A stretch of 12,167 nt of DNA from Marinilabilia sp964403175. Lineage in GTDB: Bacteria; Bacteroidota; Bacteroidia; Bacteroidales; Marinilabiliaceae. The translations under genes and the position numbers were made by a program. How positions within the stretch are numbered: position 1 is the first letter of the stretch; the number at the start of each line of letters is the position of its first letter. This document shows, one piece after another, positions 5,839 through 12,167 of the stretch. The DNA is taken from assembly GCA_964403175.1 (NCBI GenBank), contig CAYOFH010000099.1, forward strand, positions 1-12,167. Reading direction: 5' to 3'. The notes beneath the pieces were generated by a model. The model was not told where the DNA came from and ran no database searches. It was given only the letters and a program-made list of their open reading frames with translations.

Positions 5839-6780
5839 CTATAGCGAGTTCTTCAAATATTTATACAACTCACTATCCGTTGAAAGGATAACATGAGTTT
5901 TATCGTCAAAGGTTTTCTCAAATGTCTCCATGGACTTCATAAAACTGTAAAGACTTCTGGCTGAAGATGATCTATTATAAGCATTGGAATAAATTGATGC
6001 CGCTTCTCCATCGGCACGTCCTTTAATTTCTTCCGCCTTACGGAATGCAACAGATTGAATAGTCTTTAACTCCCGGTCTTTTTCACCGTTGATTCTTGAA
6101 GCTTCTCCCTGCCCTTCTGATCTGAACTTGTCTGCAATTCTATAACGTTCACTCTTCATGCGTTCATATACCTGGGTGCGAACTTCTTCCACATAATTAA
6201 TTCTTTTAAATCTGAAGTCCATCACTTTAACCCCCAGGTCAGCAGTTTGCTCATTAGCTGCCTGAAGAATCATGGATTGAATTTTCTCACGGCCTACATC
6301 GACCTTTTCCAGACTGTCTCCAATCATTTCGCCAATGAGACCTGTTGATAAAGGTTGTCTGTTACTGGTTCTGACCGCTTCAATAAGGTCGTGATTTGCA
6401 ATAAAATCACGTGTTTCCCCGTCCAGAATATCATCAAGTCTGGACTGTGCGCCAAGCTCATTCCGCAAACGTTTAAAAAACTGCAAGGGATCAACAATTT
6501 GCCAACGGGCATAGGTATCAACAAAAATATATTTCTTGTCTTTGGTGGGAATCTGATTAGGATCACCATCCCATTCCATAAAACGTTTCTCGAAAAAATT
6601 GGCAGTTTGAATAAACGGAAGTTTTAAATTCAGACCCGGATCAATAACCGCTTCCCCCACAGGCTTCCCAAACTGGGTAATCACTACCTGTTCTGTTTCG
6701 TCCACCACATATACACTCCCCATAATGGCAATAAATGCAAAGAATGTGACAACTATTAAAGCAATTTTATTTCGTTTCAT
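5839..6780 (-). CDS. hflC: HflC, SPFH-family partner of HflK
   Basis: A 313-residue band-7/SPFH protein. A single N-terminal membrane helix (about residues 6-26, KIALIVVTFFAFIAIMGSVYV) is followed by VVDETEQVVITQFGKPV, the start of the SPFH domain, with DPGLNLKLPF at 48-56. ERYRIADKFRSEGQGEASRI (211-230) is the HflC-type coiled-coil entry, and the end (DGEAASIYSNAYNR, then YSFMKSMETFEK and ILSTDSELYKYLK) follows the known HflC C-terminus. In E. coli, HflK and HflC form a large membrane cage around the FtsH protease and modulate its attack on membrane proteins. Length is close to the usual value of about 330. It lies 100 bases downstream of hflK in the same direction with no terminator visible between, as in the usual hflK-hflC order. 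The leader is A-rich without a Shine-Dalgarno site. The ATG at 6780 places the membrane helix correctly. Confidence 0.93.
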   Translation of the reverse strand: MKRNKIALIVVTFFAFIAIMGSVYVVDETEQVVITQFGKPVGEAVIDPGLNLKLPFIQTANFFEKRFMEWDGDPNQIPTKDKKYIFVDTYARWQIVDPLQFFKRLRNELGAQSRLDDILDGETRDFIANHDLIEAVRTSNRQPLSTGLIGEMIGDSLEKVDVGREKIQSMILQAANEQTADLGVKVMDFRFKRINYVEEVRTQVYERMKSERYRIADKFRSEGQGEASRINGEKDRELKTIQSVAFRKAEEIKGRADGEAASIYSNAYNRSSSARSLYSFMKSMETFEKTFDDKTHVILSTDSELYKYLKNSL

Positions 6781-6880
6781 ATTTTACTTTTTGTTTTTGG
6801 ATTCCGAAAAACCATTCGTATTCAAACGATAGATGTTTAAGATCAGACATTAAAAAAATAACCTGCAACTAACATCGCCA

Positions 6881-7876
6881 CTATTGCTGAGGATTAATAT
6901 TTTTTACGTTATCCATTTGCATTTGCAAAAGAGGTAAAACATTATTCCCTTCCTGATCGGTAATAATCTTATTGCCCAGTTTGGGAAGAACCTCCTGCAA
7001 TGTTTCCAGATAGATTCGCTCACGGGTTACCTCGGGTGCATGCACATATTCTGAATATAATTCATTAAACCTGGCTACCTGTCCCTGTGCGTTGTTAACC
7101 CTCTCGACCGCATAACCTTCAGCTTGCTGAATGGTTTCTTCTGCCTGACCTTTAGCTCTTGGAATAACCTTATTATATTCTGATTTAGCCTGATTAATAA
7201 GGGTTTCTTTCTCTTGCTGTGCTTCATTTACTGCATTAAAAGCAGCCTTTACCGGATCAGGCGGATTAACATCCTGCAAAACGACCTGATCAATTTTTAC
7301 ACCAAGCTCATACTTATTGGATAGTTCCTGAATCAACAACTGAACACTGGAAGCAATTTCTGCACGACCTACAGTTAATACTTCATTAACAGTACGATCA
7401 CCAATTATTTGGCGAACTGCCCCTTCAGAAACATCCCGGAGAGTGGATTCGGGATTTCTTACCAGGAATAGAAATTTATATGGATCGTTTATCCTGTATT
7501 GAACCACCCACTCCACATCGGCAAGATTAAGGTCACCGGTAAGCATTAGTGATTCATCCCGGGTGCCGCTTTTGGTATATTCAGATCGCACATTGGCACT
7601 AGTAGTTCTAAAACCGAACTCCAGCTTTTGCTGTCTTTCGACAGGTACTTTATATACTGTCTCAACAAATGGAATTTTAAAGTTTAAGCCCGGCATAACT
7701 GTTTTTGTAAACTTCCCAAAACGCACAACAACACCTGCTTCTTCAGGGCCTACCTGAAAAAATCCACTCCAGGCTACCACGACAATCACAATAACAGCAA
7801 TTACCGATTTTATATTCTTCAATAATTTTTGCAAAAAAGGAGGAACTTCCTGATTTGAGAATTCAAATTCACTCAT
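6881..7876 (-). CDS. hflK: HflK, SPFH-family partner of HflC
   Basis: A 331-residue band-7/SPFH protein. A short cytoplasmic tail (1-22) precedes one membrane helix (about 23-41, rich in Ile and Val). The SPFH domain starts at VGPEEAGVVVRFGKF (42-56), with MPGLNFKIPFVETVYKV (61-77). ALNAVNEAQQEKE-type sequence (AAFNAVNEAQQEKETLINQA, 211-230), then the KGQAEETIQQAEGYAVERVNNAQGQ region, is typical of HflK and forms the coiled coil. It is shorter than E. coli HflK (about 419) mainly because the glycine/proline-rich N-terminal region is absent, as in many Bacteroidota. It pairs with HflC to control FtsH; ftsH is not in this window. The start lies 67 bases after the trehalose gene stop with no terminator between, so it may be read from that promoter. 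A small hairpin (7886-7903) lies just before the start codon. Confidence 0.93.
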   Translation of the reverse strand: MSEFEFSNQEVPPFLQKLLKNIKSVIAVIVIVVVAWSGFFQVGPEEAGVVVRFGKFTKTVMPGLNFKIPFVETVYKVPVERQQKLEFGFRTTSANVRSEYTKSGTRDESLMLTGDLNLADVEWVVQYRINDPYKFLFLVRNPESTLRDVSEGAVRQIIGDRTVNEVLTVGRAEIASSVQLLIQELSNKYELGVKIDQVVLQDVNPPDPVKAAFNAVNEAQQEKETLINQAKSEYNKVIPRAKGQAEETIQQAEGYAVERVNNAQGQVARFNELYSEYVHAPEVTRERIYLETLQEVLPKLGNKIITDQEGNNVLPLLQMQMDNVKNINPQQ

Positions 7877-7885
7877 AGTTTAATT

Positions 7886-7903
7886 TATTACTCCCGTGTA
7901 ATA
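7886..7903 (-). promoter_or_regulatory. Hairpin directly upstream of the hflK start
   Basis: TATTAC (7886-7891) and GTAATA (7898-7903) form a perfect 6-bp stem with a 6-base loop that reads ACGGGA on the hflK transcript. The hairpin ends 9 bases before the ATG at 7876 and puts the only purine-rich, Shine-Dalgarno-like bases in the loop and stem. It could affect translation initiation or be a chance A/T-rich hairpin. Confidence 0.25.
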
Positions 7904-7943
7904 GGGATTTATTTTCAGCGTCTAAAGTAATACAATTATTGAA

Positions 7944-10169
7944 TTAATGATTCTCTGACATTACAGTAAGGAAGTTCCTGACTGCATCAACTGTCTCCAG
8001 CTTATAGGAAGCATTGGTATGCTTGATTCCCACTTTAATGGTAACTGCTTCAGGAGGCAATTCTTTAAACAGATATTCATCTGTCCAGTCGTCTCCCATT
8101 GCCATGATGTAATCAAATTTCTTATTCAGCAAATACCTGTTGGCAGCAACACCTTTGTTGATACCACCTGTTTTTACTTCCACCACTTTATTTCCTTCCA
8201 TGATCTCCAGGTTATGATTGGCAACCATTGTCGTGAGTTCATCTTTCAATTCATTGGCACGCAATTCGCCCAATTCGGCTTCAGCCTTCTCATAATGCCA
8301 TACCAACGAATAATTTTTCTCTTCCAAAAAAGTTCCCGGGGTCCTCAGAACAAAATGGTCAAGGATAGGTCTGACCATTGGCATCCAGGAATTAGTGGCG
8401 TTGGTTAACATTTGCCATTCGCCTCCTCTCTCTCTCATCCACACTCCATGCTCGCTGATTAGGCTGACTTCAGAAGCATCAAACCACTTACTAAGTGTTT
8501 CCTTGTCACGCCCGCTGATGAGCACCACTTCATTTCGTTCATCACTGGTAAGGGCATTTAAGATACCATGCAAGGGATCATCGGGGGCTGCACTGGGTTC
8601 TTCTTCCCTCGTGGCCTTTTTAAAATGCGTAAGTGTTCCATCATAATCAAGAAAAATCGCTCTTGATTTAGCCTTGGAAAAATCGTCCAGCAACTTTTTA
8701 CTCAAACTAGTAGTTATTTTTTTTGCAAGAAAATCACTCTGGATTTGCGTAATTCGCTTTAAAGAGGAAATAAATTGTTCGGCCCATTTAAAAACATCAT
8801 ATCGTCTCAAACGTTGTTGAATAACCGACATACGGGTTCTTTGTTCCTCAACCGGCATATCAAAAGCCTGTTTAATAGCATCCGCAACTTCATCCTCATT
8901 GTTCGGATTAATAACAATTGCCTCCCCCATTTCCTTAACCACACCTGTCATTTCACTGATTATCATCACTCCTGTCTGATTGGTACGCGAAGCCACATAT
9001 TCTTTGGCAACCAGATTCATGCCATCACGCACCGGTGTCAACAATGCCACATCACTCATACTGTACAACTCCACCAGATTTTCAAAAGGCATAGACCTGT
9101 AAAAATACCATACAGGTGAGTAATTCACAGTTCCAAAACGACCATTGATACGCCCGACCAGCTCATCCACCTCCCGCTTTAAATGCTGATATTGGGGCAC
9201 AGAATTGCGGGACGGCACAGCCAGCATAACCAGAGTAACCTTGGTTTTATACTGAGGATATTTTTCCAAAAACTTTTCAAAAGCCCTTAACCGATGGGGA
9301 ATTCCTTTTGAATAATCCAACCGATCAATAGAAAGGATGAGTTTACGATCGGGGGAAACTAAAAAATATTTTTCCAGTTCCCGGTGCAATGGAGACTTCT
9401 CCTGTAACGGTTTCGAAATAGCTTTAATTGCAGCATTATGAAATTTATCGTAATCAATCCCCATCGGGAACGCATCGGCAAGAATAATTCGTTCATCAAA
9501 ATGTATTTGATTAAAGGAAATTTCATAGCCAAACAAACGCCGAACACTACTAAGAAAGTGACGCTCATAATCATAAGTATGGAATCCAACTAAATCGGCA
9601 CCCAGTAGTCCGGCAAGCAATTCATTCCTCCAGGGAAGAATTCTGAAAATTTCATAAGAAGGAAACGGAATATGCAGAAAAAAACCTATGGTCAAATCAG
9701 GTCTTTTGGCTTTAAGCATACCGGGTACAAGCATAAGTTGATAATCGTGTACCCAGACAAAATCACCCTCATCAACCACTTCCAGGGTTTTATCGGCAAA
9801 CTTTTGGTTCACTTCTACGTATGATTCCCAAAACTCGGGTGAATAATCTACATATTGACTGAAGTAATGAAAAAGTGGCCAGATAGTCCGATTACAAAAA
9901 CCTTCATAAAAAGCATACACCTCCCCGGCTGTGAGTGGTACGGTATCACACCCCTTCTCACTAAGCAATTCTTCTATCTGTCCAAACTGCTCCGATGTAA
10001 AATCTTCGGTAGCCACACCCGGCCACCCAATCCACCGACCTTCAAAGTCTTTGTAAACCGATTTCATTCCGGTTGCCAAACCTCCCACACTTGGTTTTAA
10101 CAAAAATTTATCATCCTCTGAAACTATACTGAACGGCAATCGATTAGAAACTATGTGAAGCTTTTTCAT
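7944..10169 (-). CDS. Bifunctional trehalose-6-phosphate synthase/phosphatase
   Basis: A 741-residue fusion of the two enzymes of the OtsA-OtsB trehalose route. Residues 1-470 are a GT20 synthase joining UDP-glucose and glucose-6-phosphate: KLHIVSNRLP (3-12), the glycine loop GGLATGM (29-35), WIGWPG (46-51), WPLFHYF (97-103), HDYQLMLVPGML (141-152), the donor-phosphate residues R283 and K288 in RLDYSKG, and RDGMNLVAKEYVA (381-393). Residues about 500-741 are a HAD-family phosphatase that removes the phosphate: DYDGT (508-512, nucleophile D508), ISGRD (551-555), GINKG (669-673) and GDDWTDE (692-698). All key residues of both domains are present, so it should make trehalose alone in the cytoplasm. 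Such fusions occur in several bacterial groups and in eukaryotes. It is divergent from the GH15 gene and upstream of hflK-hflC. The ATG at 10169 begins the conserved first strand. Confidence 0.95.
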   Translation of the reverse strand: MKKLHIVSNRLPFSIVSEDDKFLLKPSVGGLATGMKSVYKDFEGRWIGWPGVATEDFTSEQFGQIEELLSEKGCDTVPLTAGEVYAFYEGFCNRTIWPLFHYFSQYVDYSPEFWESYVEVNQKFADKTLEVVDEGDFVWVHDYQLMLVPGMLKAKRPDLTIGFFLHIPFPSYEIFRILPWRNELLAGLLGADLVGFHTYDYERHFLSSVRRLFGYEISFNQIHFDERIILADAFPMGIDYDKFHNAAIKAISKPLQEKSPLHRELEKYFLVSPDRKLILSIDRLDYSKGIPHRLRAFEKFLEKYPQYKTKVTLVMLAVPSRNSVPQYQHLKREVDELVGRINGRFGTVNYSPVWYFYRSMPFENLVELYSMSDVALLTPVRDGMNLVAKEYVASRTNQTGVMIISEMTGVVKEMGEAIVINPNNEDEVADAIKQAFDMPVEEQRTRMSVIQQRLRRYDVFKWAEQFISSLKRITQIQSDFLAKKITTSLSKKLLDDFSKAKSRAIFLDYDGTLTHFKKATREEEPSAAPDDPLHGILNALTSDERNEVVLISGRDKETLSKWFDASEVSLISEHGVWMRERGGEWQMLTNATNSWMPMVRPILDHFVLRTPGTFLEEKNYSLVWHYEKAEAELGELRANELKDELTTMVANHNLEIMEGNKVVEVKTGGINKGVAANRYLLNKKFDYIMAMGDDWTDEYLFKELPPEAVTIKVGIKHTNASYKLETVDAVRNFLTVMSENH

Positions 10170-10223
10170 GGGTTTATGATTTTTATTTTTTCTTTAAAAG
10201 TATAATGTTTTTCCTTTATTTTA

Positions 10224-10232
10224 CAAACTTTG
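10224..10232. promoter_or_regulatory. Overlapping -7 elements of the divergent trehalose genes
   Basis: The near-palindrome CAAACTTTG reads AAACTTTG on the plus strand and AAAGTTTG on the minus strand, each one base off the TAnnTTTG consensus. It lies 50 bases before the GH15 ATG and 54 bases before the synthase/phosphatase ATG. On the minus strand a TTTTTG run (complement of 10248-10253) lies 16 bases upstream, slightly short for a -33 element; none is clear on the plus strand. If both are used, the two polymerases would compete for the same site. Confidence 0.35.
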
Positions 10233-10281
10233 CATTGTCAAATAATACAAAAACCATATTAGATTGAACACACTACAGAAT

Positions 10282-12087
10282 ATGCAAAACCTCAATTATG
10301 GCATTGTGGGCAACGGTAAAAGTGCCGCGTTAATATCAGATAAAGGATCGGTGGATTGGCTTTGTTTACCAAAGTTTGATTCTCCCTCTGTTTTTGCGGC
10401 TCTTTTAGACAAGGATAAAGGAGGTCATTTCTCTATTGTTTCTGTCGCTGGAGCCGAAATTACTCAAAGATATGAATTTCATTCCAATATTCTAATTACT
10501 CGTTTCGAATGTGTGGATGGCATATTTGAAATCCACGATTTCATGCCCCGATACAAAAGTGATAACGGAAGCTATTATCTCCCTCCTGATCTGGTTAGAT
10601 ACATTAAACTCATTGAAGGAAAACCAAAAATTAAAGTTCACTACGATCCACGTCTGGAATATGCAAAATATGACACGAATATTACCTTCAATGGAAAATA
10701 TGTAAAGGCTTTTACCGCCAAGGGCAGCTATGATTCTCTTTACCTTTACACCAGCATGGATAAACTTTCGGTAGTAGGACAGTTAACCATTACCATTGAA
10801 AAGGATGAATTTGTCCTTATCAGTTACAACCAAAAATTGCTGGCTCAAGATATCAGCCGTGCATATTTGAAGTTGCAACGCACCAAAACTTATTGGCTGA
10901 ACTGGGCGGAACGCACTACAAAATTCAAAGATTACAATAGTGAAATCATGCGTAGTGCATTACTTCTAAAACTCCTGAGTTTTCAGAAAACAGGAGCCAT
11001 CCTGGCTGCCGTAACCACTTCCCTTCCGGAAACCATTGGAGAGGTACGGAATTGGGATTACCGGTTTTGCTGGATCCGGGATGCCTCAATGGTTATTAAG
11101 GTAATGACGATGCTCGGACATTTTAATGTAGCTCATAAATATCTGAATTTCATCATTGATCTTTTACCCGATAAGGACGAAAAAATTCAGATCATGTATG
11201 GCATCAACGGTGAGAAAAAACTAACCGAATATGAACTACCTCATTTGTCAGGCTACGAAAACAGTAAGCCGGTAAGGGTTGGCAATGCTGCCTATAAACA
11301 AAAACAAAACGATATATACGGAATTCTGGTAGATGTTATCTATCAGTTATTCCATCTCTTTACCACATCCCTTGAGCATAGTGAGGAATTGTGGACTATT
11401 TGCCGAAACATTATAAAAGTGGTGGAACGCAACTGGCAGAAACCCGACAAGGGAATCTGGGAAATCAGACACAGTACGAAACATTTTACTTTTAGCAAGG
11501 TACTTTGCTGGGTGGCCGCCGACCGGGGAATCAAAATTGCAGAACTACTGCATCAAACAGAGTATATTAAATCATGGGGCCGCCTGAAGGATAAAATCAA
11601 AAATGACATTTATAAAAATGCCTGGTCTGAAAAGAAACAGTCTTTTACTCAGGCATACGGCACTGAGGATCTCGATGCTTCTGTTCTATTAATGGAGGCT
11701 TATGGCTTTATCAACGGAAAAGACCCCAAGTTCAAAAGCACTGTGAAAGCGGTTCAAAAAGAACTTGAGTTTGAAGGATTAATGTATCGATATAAAAACC
11801 ATGATGATTTCGGACAACCGTCCTCAGCCTTTACTATATGCTCATTCTGGCTAATCAGAAGCCTTTATAAAATTGGAGAAAAGGAAGAGGCCAAACTAAA
11901 ATTTGATCAGATTCTGAAACATTGTAATCATCTGGGACTTTTCAGTGAAGATCTGGATTTTAAAACAAAACGAATGCTTGGAAACTTCCCGCAAGCCTAT
12001 TCACATCTCGCTTTGATTGACTCCGCCATGCTTTTGGCTGGTGGTGAGATGACCAGTGAGGAGAAGATGTTGGGAAATATCCGGTAA
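10282..12087 (+). CDS. GH15 glucoamylase/trehalase-type glycoside hydrolase
   Basis: A 601-residue GH15 enzyme. NLNYGIVGNGKSAALISDKG (3-22) and VDWLCLPKFDSPSVFA (24-39) begin the N-terminal beta-sandwich domain typical of bacterial glucoamylase/trehalase-type GH15. The (alpha/alpha)6 barrel starts near 220 with RNWDYRFCWIRDAS (256-269). KGIWEIR (390-396) holds the likely general acid E394, and LFSEDLD (553-559) before GNFPQAYSHLALI (567-579) holds the likely base E556. It has no signal peptide, so it is cytoplasmic. Family members hydrolyse alpha-1,4/1,6-glucans, dextrans or trehalose by inversion; location next to the trehalose-making gene favours trehalose or a related product, but this is inference. 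The frame can be opened six codons earlier at TTG 10264, but the ATG at 10282 matches the usual N-terminus 'M-x-N-L-N-Y-G'. No terminator is seen in the 80 bases after the stop. Confidence 0.9.
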   Translation: MQNLNYGIVGNGKSAALISDKGSVDWLCLPKFDSPSVFAALLDKDKGGHFSIVSVAGAEITQRYEFHSNILITRFECVDGIFEIHDFMPRYKSDNGSYYLPPDLVRYIKLIEGKPKIKVHYDPRLEYAKYDTNITFNGKYVKAFTAKGSYDSLYLYTSMDKLSVVGQLTITIEKDEFVLISYNQKLLAQDISRAYLKLQRTKTYWLNWAERTTKFKDYNSEIMRSALLLKLLSFQKTGAILAAVTTSLPETIGEVRNWDYRFCWIRDASMVIKVMTMLGHFNVAHKYLNFIIDLLPDKDEKIQIMYGINGEKKLTEYELPHLSGYENSKPVRVGNAAYKQKQNDIYGILVDVIYQLFHLFTTSLEHSEELWTICRNIIKVVERNWQKPDKGIWEIRHSTKHFTFSKVLCWVAADRGIKIAELLHQTEYIKSWGRLKDKIKNDIYKNAWSEKKQSFTQAYGTEDLDASVLLMEAYGFINGKDPKFKSTVKAVQKELEFEGLMYRYKNHDDFGQPSSAFTICSFWLIRSLYKIGEKEEAKLKFDQILKHCNHLGLFSEDLDFKTKRMLGNFPQAYSHLALIDSAMLLAGGEMTSEEKMLGNIR

Positions 12088-12167
12088 TATAAATTTTGGA
12101 TTATAGGTTTTACCCGTATAAAATTTATTTTTTAGGTCGGATATAACTCGCAATTTTTTTATACATG

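Noticed and set aside
5697..5891. 64-codon plus-strand frame in the DUF4097-hflC gap
   Set aside because: It overlaps the hflC 3' end by about 50 bases, has no ribosome site, and the translation resembles nothing I know.
10264..10281. TTG at 10264 as the GH15 start
   Set aside because: The six extra residues are not part of the usual GH15 N-terminus, while the ATG at 10282 fits it directly.
12165..12167. ATG at the last three bases as the start of another gene
   Set aside because: No sequence follows to test it, and no ribosome site precedes it.

Overview
The window looks like a chromosomal segment of a Bacteroidota bacterium, probably Bacteroidales/Marinilabiliales-like. The reasons are AT-rich DNA (about 40% GC by eye), A-rich leaders with poor Shine-Dalgarno sites, several matches to the Bacteroidota -7 promoter element TAnnTTTG, and proteins typical of the phylum (an orphan ATP-grasp protein, a DUF4097 secreted protein, a TPS-TPP fusion next to a GH15 enzyme). 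I see no tRNA, rRNA, CRISPR array, insertion sequence or phage gene.

Layout. Bases 1-660 (+) hold the 3' part of an ATP-grasp gene, cut by the window edge. It converges on a patatin-like phospholipase gene (680-1570, -). Next come two small minus-strand genes, each with its own terminator: a 64-residue protein resembling the Cse60 family (1676-1870) and a 93-residue helical protein of a Bacteroidota family (2192-2473). The gap at 2480-2926 holds a candidate small RNA on the plus strand (about 2719-2830), whose terminator probably also serves the convergent gene. A secreted S28/S37-type serine aminopeptidase (2927-4207, -) is divergent from a secreted beta-solenoid DUF4097 protein (4286-5320, +). 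A 518-base gap follows with no recognisable intact gene, but with a possible gene remnant on the minus strand.

The right half is metabolic. hflK and hflC (SPFH proteins, regulators of the FtsH protease in well-studied bacteria) follow a bifunctional trehalose-6-phosphate synthase/phosphatase gene on the minus strand, with gaps of 67 and 100 bases and no clear terminator between them, so the three could be co-transcribed. A GH15 glucoamylase/trehalase-type gene lies divergently (10282-12087, +). Together the fusion enzyme (UDP-glucose + glucose-6-P to trehalose) and the GH15 enzyme (which may release glucose from trehalose or an alpha-glucan) suggest a local trehalose synthesis/turnover pair, probably for osmotic or stress adaptation. 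Their start codons are about 110 bases apart and their putative -7 elements overlap on opposite strands.

Nothing here is clearly a new defence or mobile system. The most worthwhile leads are the candidate small RNA, the Cse60-like protein outside sporeformers, the remnant in 5559-5774, and the divergent trehalose promoter region.
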